From the NCBI GenBank assembly GCA_023435895.1, contig JAEZLH010000031.1, forward strand, positions 62,001-126,000: a DNA stretch of 64,000 bases, written 5' to 3'. Made by a program: the position numbers and the translations under genes. The notes below the pieces were generated by a model that saw only the letters and a list, made by a program, of their open reading frames with translations, ran no database searches and was not told the DNA's origin. Shown here in pieces: positions 44,383 through 52,698 of this stretch. Origin of the DNA: Bacillota bacterium (lineage in GTDB: Bacteria > Bacillota > Clostridia > Lachnospirales > Lachnospiraceae). The first letter of the stretch is position 1; the number at the start of each line of letters is the position of its first letter.

Positions 44383-46179
44383 ATGAAGAAGAGATTTAAT
44401 AAAATGTTTCACGCACATTCCGCTATTATGCTATTAATCGAGCCGGAAAGTGGCAGAATTGTTGATGCCAATCTTGCTGCTGTAGAGTTTTATGGATACA
44501 GTTTGGAGGAAATTATCGGCAAATCAATTGATGAAATAAATATGCTTGATGCAAAAGAGGTCTATCATCTACGGATGAAGGCAAGGCAAAAAGGACAGAT
44601 GAGCTTTCGGTTTCCTCATAAGACCAAGTATGGAACAACGAAGATTGTTGACGTGCAATCCAGCCCTATCGAACTGGATGATAAACAATATTTATTTTCA
44701 ATCATCACCGATGTCACAGAACAGGTTGATAATGAGAGTATCATTTATAAACAAAATGAAATGTTACGGATTACCCTGGATTCCATAGGGGATGGCGTTG
44801 TTGTAACGGATAACAACGGGAATATAACAAGCATCAATAAGACAGCGGTAAAAATTATCGGTTTATATAAATCAGAAGTGGAAGGAAGAGCCTTCTCGGA
44901 TGTTTTTGAAATGCATGATGAATATACGGGGCAGCTTGTGGAGGATATCGCCCTTAAAGTAGTATATACCCAGAAGAAGTTGGAGCTTGCAAAGCATACC
45001 ACATTTAAAGCAAAGAATGGTAAGGTAGTGTACATAGAATATAGTGCGGCTCCCATATGGGATTTGGAACATCGAATGCAAGGCGTTGTAATTATATTTA
45101 GAGATGTAACCAAGATGAAAGAAAAGAATCACAGAATACAGTTTCTTAGCAATTATGATACCCTGACAGGTGTTATGAACCGACGCTTGTTCTATGATAA
45201 ATATGAGAGCTCCTTAATAGAGAAGAAGGCAAAAGTTGCTGTTATTATGGCGGACATCAACGGACTAAAGATGATTAATGATGTCTTTGGATTTAGAGCC
45301 GGCGATAATGTGATTAAAAAAGTTGCAGATATCGTAAAAGAACATTTTGGTAGAGAATGCAAGGTTTTTCGTTGGGATGGGGATGAGTTTGTTATCTTTG
45401 TAGAGGATCCCAGTGAGAAAGAGGTAGAGAAGAAACTAATTGCCTTAAAACAAAAGTTTACGGAGCCTATTGTAGATAATGGAGCATTATTAAATGTGTC
45501 CATTTCAGCGGGATATTCCATCACGGAAGACTTTTCCCTAAACTATAATGAGATTCTTCGTAGAGCGGAAGAGGTAATGTATCAAACCAAGCTCCTAGAA
45601 AGCGGAAGTATGCGTAATAACATGATCCAGACGCTTTTGGCTACCTTGAATGAGAAAAGCGAGGAGACCAAAGAACATACGGACAGACTTACCAGATACT
45701 GTCAGGTAGTGGGGCAATGTCTAGATATTAGGCAGGAGGATTTGGATCGATTGTCCTTGCTAAGCTTACTTCACGATATCGGAAAAGTTGCTATTCCGGA
45801 GCATATTCTACATAAAACCGGTCCTTTGAACGATGAGGAATGGATTATCATGAAAACTCATTCCGATGTAGGCGCCAGAATAGCCGCTAATGTTCCCGAG
45901 TGCATTCATGTATCGGATGAAATTAAACATCATCATGAACGGTGGGACGGGAATGGATATCCGGATCGTCTTATGGAAGATCAAATTCCTCTTAACTGCA
46001 GAATCCTGTCCGTTGTGGATGCCTATGATGCCATGACCAATGACAGGGTCTATCGCAAAGCCCTTACCCATGATCAGGCTGTGCAAGAATTAAGAAATAA
46101 TGCCGGTAGGCAATTTGATCCGAATATAGTTAAAATCTTTATTGATAAAGTATTAACAAACAGTAGTTATAGCAAGTAG
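44383..46179 (+). CDS. PAS-PAS-GGDEF-HD-GYP signalling protein
   Basis: 598 residues, no membrane segment. Two PAS domains (about 10-110 and 125-240; ILLIEPESGRIVDANLAA, then DNNGNITSINKTA). The GGDEF domain (about 255-400) has LTGVMNRRLFYD but its signature reads DGDEF instead of GGDEF. The HD-GYP domain (about 415-598) is intact: SLLHDIGKVAIP, KTHSDVGA, HHHERWDGNGYPD, VDAYDAMTNDR. The protein probably degrades cyclic di-GMP (or cGAMP) in response to a small signal or redox state; synthesis may be weakened by the changed first glycine. It stands alone, behind a long leader with a hairpin. Confidence 0.9.
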   Translation: MKKRFNKMFHAHSAIMLLIEPESGRIVDANLAAVEFYGYSLEEIIGKSIDEINMLDAKEVYHLRMKARQKGQMSFRFPHKTKYGTTKIVDVQSSPIELDDKQYLFSIITDVTEQVDNESIIYKQNEMLRITLDSIGDGVVVTDNNGNITSINKTAVKIIGLYKSEVEGRAFSDVFEMHDEYTGQLVEDIALKVVYTQKKLELAKHTTFKAKNGKVVYIEYSAAPIWDLEHRMQGVVIIFRDVTKMKEKNHRIQFLSNYDTLTGVMNRRLFYDKYESSLIEKKAKVAVIMADINGLKMINDVFGFRAGDNVIKKVADIVKEHFGRECKVFRWDGDEFVIFVEDPSEKEVEKKLIALKQKFTEPIVDNGALLNVSISAGYSITEDFSLNYNEILRRAEEVMYQTKLLESGSMRNNMIQTLLATLNEKSEETKEHTDRLTRYCQVVGQCLDIRQEDLDRLSLLSLLHDIGKVAIPEHILHKTGPLNDEEWIIMKTHSDVGARIAANVPECIHVSDEIKHHHERWDGNGYPDRLMEDQIPLNCRILSVVDAYDAMTNDRVYRKALTHDQAVQELRNNAGRQFDPNIVKIFIDKVLTNSSYSK

Positions 46180-46181
46180 AA

Positions 46182-47561
46182 TTACGGTAGTTCCTTCAAG
46201 AGTTCATTCATAATGTAGCCACGAAGTCCTCCGGCATTATCTGATTGAAGCTGTTCTTGAAGATAAGCTTTGGCTTCGTTTCCGTAATTTAGAATAGCTT
46301 CATATTCCTTTCTATGGCCCTTGATATAGTCAAAGGGATTGGAGGAGACCTTTGGCGATGATATTATGGTTGATAAATGTGCATCGATTTCACTAGCAAC
46401 AGCATCGGAATAGGAAGGACTAGTGGAGATGGATGATTTGGTGATGCTACTATCACTACCACTATTGTCAGTTGTATTATTCACATTTTGTACATTATTG
46501 GATGTTTGGGTATTGGAGGTTTCTGTGTTGGAAGCTTCCAATCCTTTGGGGGCAGATTCCTTTGGGAACTGCCCTATTGTATTAGGGAGAGAAAGCAGTA
46601 ATACGGCAGTAGCAATTAGAATTAATAGTGCAGCAAGTGACGTTCCTAGAGCAGGTTTCTTGTAGGTCATAATATTCTTGATTCTTGGCTTGATATTATT
46701 TTCTCCAAAGGCAATGGGATGAGCAAGAATGCCGGAGGAGTGGGAGAAGGAGAGTAGAGCATAGGAATACTCCTTTTGAGCTTGTTGTCCAAAGGTACGA
46801 ATTACCTTCTCATCGCAGGACATCTCCATATCCTTGCTCATCAAGACAAAGGAGATCCACATAAGTGGATTAAACCAATGCAGGATTAAAAGTAAATAGG
46901 ACAGAGGTTTGATGAGATAATCCCTGCGTTTTATATGCTGTTGCTCATGAGCAAGAATGAGGGAAAGCTTTTGCTTATCGATATTAGTCGGAAGATAAAT
47001 GCGGGGTTTGATAAAGCCAAATACAAAAGGGGTACGGATTTGATCGGTTTCATAAATGTTATTACAAACCAGAGTAGCAAGCGTTATCTGGTGTTTTAAT
47101 TGTAAATACGAATGAACACTATGGATGAGAAAGCATAGAAAACCCATGAACCATAGGAGAGCAAGGAAATCCAGCCAATTAAAATGCGACCCTCCTTCAA
47201 TTGGAATTACCGTATTATGAATCAGTGAAAAGAAAGTGGGTTGTTCCTTGATTTGGCTGATGGAAGGAATATAGGAACTAGGAGTGTTTTCTGGAATGGA
47301 ATAATGATTATTCAAAACAGTAGTTAACGAAAATGGCTTTAGGAACCACATGTTTTGTAGAAACCCAATATTTTGAACGAAGGTAAGCCCTAGTGTAAAA
47401 GGGCAGAGTAAGCGAAAAAGTGCGAACGCCCATAGGCTATAAGAGAAGCTCTTGGGAAAGCGATTTAACAGGGTACGAACCAAAAGAATACCAAGCACTA
47501 CAAAGGAAGCATTGACACTCATGGACACAATAAATAAAAATAAATTCGTCAAAGGACTCAT
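46182..47561 (-). CDS. BlaR1/MecR1-like M56 membrane peptidase without penicillin-sensor domain
   Basis: 459 residues. N-terminal helices (LFLFIVSMSVNASFVVLGILL; FSYSLWAFALFRLLCPFTL) and the M56 zinc motif LAHEQQHIKRRDY identify the BlaR1 peptidase family. After the last helix (SLAALLILIATAVLLLSL, near 320) comes a Ser/Thr/Asn-rich linker and a domain of about 80 residues ending LRGYIMNELL; the penicillin-binding sensor of true BlaR1 is absent. The signal is therefore unknown. It probably cleaves or inactivates the BlaI-like repressor, whose stop overlaps this start by four bases (ATGA). Confidence 0.88.
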   Translation of the reverse strand: MSPLTNLFLFIVSMSVNASFVVLGILLVRTLLNRFPKSFSYSLWAFALFRLLCPFTLGLTFVQNIGFLQNMWFLKPFSLTTVLNNHYSIPENTPSSYIPSISQIKEQPTFFSLIHNTVIPIEGGSHFNWLDFLALLWFMGFLCFLIHSVHSYLQLKHQITLATLVCNNIYETDQIRTPFVFGFIKPRIYLPTNIDKQKLSLILAHEQQHIKRRDYLIKPLSYLLLILHWFNPLMWISFVLMSKDMEMSCDEKVIRTFGQQAQKEYSYALLSFSHSSGILAHPIAFGENNIKPRIKNIMTYKKPALGTSLAALLILIATAVLLLSLPNTIGQFPKESAPKGLEASNTETSNTQTSNNVQNVNNTTDNSGSDSSITKSSISTSPSYSDAVASEIDAHLSTIISSPKVSSNPFDYIKGHRKEYEAILNYGNEAKAYLQEQLQSDNAGGLRGYIMNELLKELP

Positions 47562-47917
47562 TTGATTCCCTCCTCAATAATCTTGATTAACTCCTGTGCT
47601 TCGTTGGGTGAAAGCTTCTTATCATTCAAAAAGGCAGTCAAAAACTTTGGAAGTGAACCATCAAAGGATTTATCTACAATCAAATTACTTTCATAGCGCT
47701 GTACTTCGTCCTTCTTAACAATAGAAGTAACAATTGTGTTCACATTTGTTAAAATTCCTCTGGTACACAGTTTCTTAAGGACAGTATAAGTGGTGGACTT
47801 TTTCCATCCCAGTTTCTCCAAACATAATTGTACCAGCTCAGTAGAGTTGATGGGTTCATACTCCCATATAATTGATATAAATTTATATTCTGCATCATAT
47901 AACTTGAAATCATCCAT
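47558..47917 (-). CDS. BlaI/MecI/CopY-family repressor
   Basis: 119 residues with GGAAAGG before the ATG. The winged helix shows LYDAEYKFISIIWEYEPINS and KKSTTYTVLKKLCTRGIL, and the C-terminal dimerisation segment DKSFDGSLPKFLTAFLNDKKLS. Family members are dimeric repressors cut by their M56 partner when the inducer is sensed. Two dyads upstream (48005-48026 and 48039-48058) are its likely operators, so the pair is self-regulated. No beta-lactamase gene is nearby. Confidence 0.92.
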   Translation of the reverse strand: MDDFKLYDAEYKFISIIWEYEPINSTELVQLCLEKLGWKKSTTYTVLKKLCTRGILTNVNTIVTSIVKKDEVQRYESNLIVDKSFDGSLPKFLTAFLNDKKLSPNEAQELIKIIEEGIK

Positions 47918-48004
47918 GATACACCTTTCCTTTCTCTTGTATTCGGATTGTATACACTTTAATCGTAATAGTGGTAGTGATAAGGTTAGTTGGGATGTTT
48001 ATAG

Positions 48005-48066
48005 AAGGTTTATCGTGATAAACCTTTTATAAATGTAGTCTATCACAATAAACCTTGTAATGTCAA
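48005..48066 (-). promoter_or_regulatory. BlaI-type operators and promoter
   Basis: Arms aaggtttatc and gataaacctt around gt form a 22-bp dyad at 48005-48026; a second, imperfect copy (ctatcacaataaacctt) is at 48040-48056. Minus-strand TTGACA (48061-48066) and TAGACT (48037-48042) with an 18-bp spacer form the promoter, and the second dyad lies within the spacer. This architecture fits autorepression by the BlaI-like protein. Confidence 0.75.
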
Positions 48067-48194
48067 GAAAAATATGTAAAAATTATATAGTGGAGAAATT
48101 GAAGAAATTGAATGATAGCTTAAACCTCAGTGTTTATAAGCACTTTCCAAAGCATCGATAAACATTCGTTATTTTTCTGGTTGAAATTTTTTAA

Positions 48195-48305
48195 AATGAA
48201 ATAATACTACAACTAAGACAGCACAATCGCCATTATGAAATAGCCAAGGAAGACGAAGATTATATTCGCTTCCAGAAATATATGCAGAGAATAGCGACAT
48301 ATTGA
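48195..48305 (+). pseudogene. Gene-end fragment, copy 1 of an unidentified family
   Basis: An open stretch encodes NEIILQLRQHNRHYEIAKED and continues DEDYIRFQKYMQRIATY to a TGA; an in-frame TAA lies directly before it, so no start exists. The same peptide occurs on the minus strand at 52305-52418, and most differences between the two DNA copies fall at third codon positions, which marks this as a once-coding frame. Similarity goes on for about 25 bases after the stop. Family not identified. Confidence 0.6.
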
Positions 48306-48455
48306 TGACTCTTTATTTTCTATTCTCATTTATAAAATTGAATATCTAAAAGGATGATATTGATTTTAAATTACCATTTAATGTATAATACTAACATGTA
48401 CAAATTTTTATCAAACGATAACTTAATACTAATTAAATTAATGGAGGTAGGTAGA

Positions 48456-48725
48456 TTGAATATCAAAAAAGCTTTCATCAATATTATTATGCAGTTTATA
48501 CTGGCAATGCCATGTCTTTATTACATTTATCTGAGAATGTTTAACCCCATTATTGCAAATTTAACTCCTGAAAGTTTACGTCTGAGATTAAACGAAGGAC
48601 AAAAGTCTGTTAATTATACTATTTATGAATTAAGATATGCCGTTTTTATTATTTTCTCAGTGTATATGGTTACTTTAATATCCGTCTGGATTGTTCGAAA
48701 GCTAAGACAAGATAAATTTGCATAA
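48456..48725 (+). CDS. Small membrane protein, TTG start
   Basis: 89 residues beginning at TTG 48456, chosen because GGAGGT at 48443-48448 lies eight bases upstream; the longer frame starting at 48354 has no ribosome site. Two hydrophobic helices: FINIIMQFILAMPCLYYIYL and VFIIFSVYMVTLISVWIV, with an outer segment between and a basic cytosolic tail RKLRQDK. Not recognised. It has its own terminator at 48825. Confidence 0.6.
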   Translation: MNIKKAFINIIMQFILAMPCLYYIYLRMFNPIIANLTPESLRLRLNEGQKSVNYTIYELRYAVFIIFSVYMVTLISVWIVRKLRQDKFA

Positions 48726-48824
48726 TAGTTGTAATTATCTTGTTATGTTGAGTAATACCTGTTTTCAATTTATAAACTACAGAGGGAAAGCATTCCAGCT
48801 GTTAAGATAATCATGTTTTATGAT

Positions 48825-48876
48825 GTCTCAGAGGACACAATCTTGTGCGGAGGGGTTCTCTGGGACTTTTTTCTTT
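48825..48876 (+). terminator. Terminator with nested hairpin
   Basis: Outer arms gtctcagag and ctctgggac, an inner cacaatcttgtg hairpin, then TTTTTTC. Confidence 0.75.
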
Positions 48877-49053
48877 CTGTAAGGTAATGACATTATACAG
48901 AGTATATCCCAGACAATCGAGTAGAGCAAGAAATCGTCAATTTAATGGACAAAAACAGTAAATGTCAGCAATGGACGCATTGGAAAGGATAGAATAATAA
49001 GCTATAACTTAAATATAAATGAAACATTTTATAGATTAAATTTCCAAAATAAA

Positions 49054-49124
49054 TTGCTTACTATGTCACGCTGTGATATAATCGCACTGTGACATATCAT
49101 ACTACTACATATGGAGCTGTCACA
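49054..49124 (+). promoter_or_regulatory. PadR promoter with repeated TGTCAC operator elements
   Basis: TTGCTT (49054-49059), 17-bp spacer, TATAAT (49077-49082). The dyad tatgtcac (49062-49069) and gtgacata (49089-49096) encloses the -10 box, with an inner gtgata; a third ctgtcacata lies at 49117-49126. PadR regulators bind ATGT...ACAT dyads, so autorepression is likely. Confidence 0.7.
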
Positions 49125-49137
49125 TAGGGAGGGAGCA

Positions 49138-49485
49138 ATGTTTCATTGTGATAAAAGAAAAAAGTCCTATCTACCGATGACGGAAACGGCATATTATATT
49201 CTGCTTTCACTCAGTGAACCCCGTCATGGTTATGGAATTATCAAATATGTGGAGGATCTGACCAACGGTAGAATCAAGCTGGGTTCAGGAACGGTTTACG
49301 GTACATTAGGAAAGATGAGTAAGGACGACCTAATTACCGTATTTGAAGATCAGGATCGAAAGACCACATATAAGATTACGGATGCAGGGAAGCAACTTCT
49401 GCAGACGGAAATCGAGCGAATTAAAAAGTTGTACAAGGATACGCAAACGCAGGAAGTCCTATTTAAGGATGAACATGATAGTTAA
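49138..49485 (+). CDS. PadR-family transcriptional regulator
   Basis: 115 residues from the ATG at 49138 with GGGAGGGAGCA upstream; an in-frame ATG at 49111 lies before the ribosome site. The winged helix shows MTETAYYILLSLSEPRHGYG, IIKYVEDLTNGRIKLGSGTVYGTL as recognition part and TYKITDAGKQLLQTEIER at the wing end, followed by a short dimer helix (PadR-s1 type). The aldo/keto reductase gene follows after 26 bases and is likely its co-transcribed target. Confidence 0.9.
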   Translation: MFHCDKRKKSYLPMTETAYYILLSLSEPRHGYGIIKYVEDLTNGRIKLGSGTVYGTLGKMSKDDLITVFEDQDRKTTYKITDAGKQLLQTEIERIKKLYKDTQTQEVLFKDEHDS

Positions 49486-49511
49486 GATAACAACTAATGG
49501 AGGAAAGAAGT

Positions 49512-50702
49512 ATGTTAACGAGAACGAATAATAAGAACGGGGATGAATTATCGATACTTGGGTTTGGATGTATGAGATTTCCGATGAAGGGCACCAGTAT
49601 TGATGAGCCAAGATCTATCGCAATGATAAGGGATTCTATCGAAAAGGGAATGAACTATTTTGATACCGCGTATTTTTACCATGGGGGCAAGAGTGAAAGC
49701 TTACTGGGTGAGGCATTAACCGGTGGCTACCGTGAGAGAGTAAAGATTGCAACCAAGTTGCCTCCCTTTATGGTGAATAAACTGGACGGTGCAAAGAAAA
49801 TTCTACAGACACAGCTGACCAAGCTTAAGACGGATTACATCGATTATTATTTGCTTCATATGCTGACCGATAAAGCGACCTTTGACCGCATGGTATCCAT
49901 CGGCGTTATGGAATGGATGGAGCAGTTGAAAAAGGATGGCGTTATTAAAAATATTGGATTCTCCTTCCATGGCGGAAAGAATGATTTTGAGCAGATTCTC
50001 CTTGCATATCCCTGGGATTTCTGTCAGATACAATATAACTATCTGGATGAGAATAATCAAGCGACAAAAGCAGGTCTTGAACTGGCAGGTTCTATGGATA
50101 TACCTGTTATCGTAATGGAACCACTGCGTGGAGGTAAGCTGGTCAATAGCCTTCCGACGCAGGTGTTGGATGAATTCAAAAGTTACGATGCCGACCGTAC
50201 GCCTGCGGAATGGGCGCTTCGTTGGATTTGGAATCATCCTCAGGTAAGTGTAATTCTATCGGGTATGAGCGATGAGGATCAGCTTAATGAGAATCTCAGA
50301 ATCGCTTCCGAAGTACTTCCGAATTCTTTATCAGAAGAGGAGCTGAATGTTTTTGACCGCGTGAAGAAAATCATGCTTGAGAAGACCAAGGTGCCTTGTA
50401 CCGCCTGTGGTTATTGTATGCCCTGTCCAGCCGGAGTTAATATTCCGGGATGCTTCTCAGCTTACAATGACAAATATCTGCTGAATGAAAAAAGAGGCAT
50501 GATGAAATATATGCAAACCTTGGGGGCACTTTCAAAACAACCGGCATATGCATCTCTCTGCAAGGACTGTGGCAAATGTGAGCGTCATTGTCCACAGAAT
50601 ATCCAGATACGTAAGGAATTAAAAGTGGTAAAGAAAGAGATGGAGGGTATTTTATTCCGACCGGTGGTAGGAATCGCTCGTAAATTCTTAGTCAAAAAAT
50701 AA
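49512..50702 (+). CDS. Aldo/keto reductase with C-terminal [4Fe-4S] domain
   Basis: 396 residues from the ATG at 49512 with ATGGAGG upstream. Residues 1-270 form an aldo/keto reductase barrel: LGFGCMRFP, YFDTAYFYHGGKSE with Asp and Tyr of the tetrad, and the Lys in IATKLP. The C-terminal part has CTACGYCMPCPAGVNIPGC and CKDCGKCERHCPQNI, two ferredoxin-like cluster motifs. Such Fe-S fused reductases are common in anaerobes; substrates are mostly unknown. The gene is in one unit with the PadR regulator. Confidence 0.92.
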   Translation: MLTRTNNKNGDELSILGFGCMRFPMKGTSIDEPRSIAMIRDSIEKGMNYFDTAYFYHGGKSESLLGEALTGGYRERVKIATKLPPFMVNKLDGAKKILQTQLTKLKTDYIDYYLLHMLTDKATFDRMVSIGVMEWMEQLKKDGVIKNIGFSFHGGKNDFEQILLAYPWDFCQIQYNYLDENNQATKAGLELAGSMDIPVIVMEPLRGGKLVNSLPTQVLDEFKSYDADRTPAEWALRWIWNHPQVSVILSGMSDEDQLNENLRIASEVLPNSLSEEELNVFDRVKKIMLEKTKVPCTACGYCMPCPAGVNIPGCFSAYNDKYLLNEKRGMMKYMQTLGALSKQPAYASLCKDCGKCERHCPQNIQIRKELKVVKKEMEGILFRPVVGIARKFLVKK

Positions 50703-50737
50703 TATTGAATTATCGCTTCATGATTTAAAAGAATTTT

Positions 50738-50798
50738 AAATGAACCTTTTCGGTTGGAGATAAAATCAAACTGAGGAGGTTCATTTCATTTTTTTGTA
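50738..50798 (+). terminator. Terminator of the PadR-reductase unit
   Basis: Arms aaatgaacct and aggttcattt enclose an imperfectly paired middle; CATTTTTTTG follows. Confidence 0.8.
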
Positions 50799-50973
50799 AA
50801 TATAACCGGTAGTATTATTTTTGAAAAATTTAAGAAAATAGTTAGTAGAAAATAACTTATCTATTGTATACGATGTAACGAACTTTTATTAGTAATTTGC
50901 ACGAAATATTCATAAATTATCAGAAAGAAAGCATGAAATTTATGATAAAATAATAGTGTATAATAGATCGTAG

Positions 50974-51075
50974 TTCGAGTTAAGAGCGGGGGTTTTGGTT
51001 GAGCAGTAAAATGGTTCAATCAATATCAGTTAATAGCGTAATTCTCGCTCCGGCAAGCATTCCGTAAAAACGGTG
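50974..51075 (+). promoter_or_regulatory. Structured leader of the DNA glycosylase gene
   Basis: A TATAAT box lies at about 50958. Behind it gagcg and cgctc arms enclose a hairpin ttggttgagc/gttcaatcaa, and a second small hairpin ttccg/cggtgg precedes the GGAGG at 51079. The leader may be regulatory RNA, but I do not recognise a riboswitch class. Confidence 0.35.
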
Positions 51076-51089
51076 GTTGGAGGATGATT

Positions 51090-51707
51090 ATGAGTACAGT
51101 AAAAACAAAGATATTTGAATATGGGGACAAAGAAATCAATTACCTAATGAATGTGGACCCATTATTAGGGGACGTAATCGAGAGAATTGGAAAAATTGAA
51201 CGTGTGATTATCCCGGAGCTTTTTCCGGCTTTGGTATTTGCAATCATCGGTCAGCAGATTTCATTAAAGGCATCCCGGACGGTGTGGGGGCGGATGCAGG
51301 AAAAGTTCGAAGAGATTACACCGGAGCAAATGGCAGCAGCATCCATTGATGACATCAGACTGTGCGGAATGCAAGCCACCAAAGCAAAATATATTAAGGG
51401 CATTGGAGAGACCATCTTAAAAGGTGAGTTGGATTTGAATGAACTATATTCCCTGCCGGACAAGGAAGTAATTAAGAAACTGTCCTCACTGAACGGCATT
51501 GGTGCGTGGACGGCTGAGATGTTATTATTAAATAGTATGGAGCGACCTAATATTATCAGCTATGGGGATATTGCAATTCGAAGAAGCATTATAAAACTCT
51601 ATGGGTTGACCGAACTGACAAAGGAACAGTTTATGGTATATAAGAACCGTTATGCACCCTATGCTTCGGTGGCATCCATATATTTGTGGAAATACTCTTA
51701 TGAATAG
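51090..51707 (+). CDS. DNA-3-methyladenine glycosylase II-like (HhH-GPD)
   Basis: 205 residues from the ATG at 51090 (GGAGG at 51079-51083). The HhH-GPD core is seen: FALVFAIIGQQISLKAS-type helix, LSSLNGIGAWTAEMLLL as the helix-hairpin-helix and the catalytic Asp in SYGDIAIRRS. AlkA-like enzymes excise alkylated purines such as 3-methyladenine from DNA. The N-terminal AlkA domain is reduced, as in short Firmicute versions (Mag type). Single gene. Confidence 0.9.
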   Translation: MSTVKTKIFEYGDKEINYLMNVDPLLGDVIERIGKIERVIIPELFPALVFAIIGQQISLKASRTVWGRMQEKFEEITPEQMAAASIDDIRLCGMQATKAKYIKGIGETILKGELDLNELYSLPDKEVIKKLSSLNGIGAWTAEMLLLNSMERPNIISYGDIAIRRSIIKLYGLTELTKEQFMVYKNRYAPYASVASIYLWKYSYE

Positions 51708-51797
51708 GAAATGATTGTTATTCATGAAGCCACTTGCTACTCAATTGTGAAAGATTGTAACTAGGTCTATTCACCTTTATCGTTAACAAGTGTTATA

Positions 51798-52166
51798 TTA
51801 CTTATCTGTTTTAGAAAAATACTGACTAAATAAAATTGCTATTCCAACGACAAACATAATGGAAGTAATGATGCAAGGGATTAATAATAAAGCATTTTCT
51901 GTTAATGCTGTCCCGATTTTCCCTTTATCTGTAGACCACTCCGTCAATTGTGAGGCGTAAATTATTGCGGAAATTGAAATTCCAACATATGCTAACGCGG
52001 ATGAAATTAATAATGTAATTCCGATCAAGGTTCTTGTTATACGGTCATTTTTTGTAATATTGTCTTTTTCAGGAACATTCGGTATTTCAATTAACTCCTC
52101 GTTACAATCACTACAGATTTTATAGCCTTCTCGATATTCGGTTTTACATTTTGGACATATTAACAT
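51798..52166 (-). CDS. Zinc-ribbon membrane protein
   Basis: 122 residues from the ATG at 52166 with GGGAGG upstream; the longer frame lacks a site. An N-terminal zinc ribbon CPKCKTEYREGYKICSDC (residues 4-21) is followed by two membrane helices (TLIGITLLISSALAYVGISI; LLIPCIITSIMFVVGIAILF) with a short outer loop. Family members occur widely in Lachnospiraceae and have no known function. Confidence 0.8.
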   Translation of the reverse strand: MLICPKCKTEYREGYKICSDCNEELIEIPNVPEKDNITKNDRITRTLIGITLLISSALAYVGISISAIIYASQLTEWSTDKGKIGTALTENALLLIPCIITSIMFVVGIAILFSQYFSKTDK

Positions 52167-52304
52167 AATTACCTCCCTTGAATAATCACATTTTAAGCGC
52201 ACAATTGTACTATGCGAATGGTAATATTATACATTATATTGTTGCTTAAAATCAACGTATTTATCGTTCTCATCAATATTAAGATGAGCACGGAAAATAA
52301 AGGG

Positions 52305-52418
52305 TCATTCATAAGTTGCTATACTCTGAAAGTATTTCTGGAAGCGAATATAATCTTCGTCTTACATGGCAATATCATAATGCCGACCATGCCGCATTTG
52401 TTGAAGAATAATTTTATT
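52305..52418 (-). pseudogene. Gene-end fragment, copy 2 of an unidentified family
   Basis: Minus-strand frame NKIILQQMRHGRHYDIAM, an in-frame TAA, then DEDYIRFQKYFQSIATYE to TGA. It is the partner of the fragment at 48195-48305 and is clearly non-functional because of the internal stop. The plus-strand frame through the same DNA (52212-52487) is a shadow. The remaining gap up to 52698 contains only a ggcgtat/atacgcc hairpin at 52618-52640. Confidence 0.6.
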
Positions 52419-52698
52419 GATGTTTTTATGCTTAATAAATATATTTCTCAAAATGTTCAACCAGAAAAAGAACGAATATTTGCTTAATCATTTGAAAGTA
52501 CTTATATTTAAAGGAGATGAGACCATCATTCGATTTCACACTAATTAAGATAAATAAATTCTCTTTGATTTTATGGTAAGAATACGATAGAATATGATAG
52601 TATTGTTGGGCGTATCCATTTGATACGCCCTATCTATTTGATATGCCAAATTATTAAATCGAAAGAACGATGAATGAGTATGAAATGTGAGGTTATAT

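Noticed and set aside
48213..48329. 38-codon minus-strand peptide with a hydrophobic helix
   Set aside because: Same argument: the opposite strand carries the frame with third-position variation. No ribosome site is present.
52212..52487. Open frame of 91 codons on the plus strand
   Set aside because: Third-position differences between the two related copies show that the minus strand was the coding one; the plus frame has no ribosome site.
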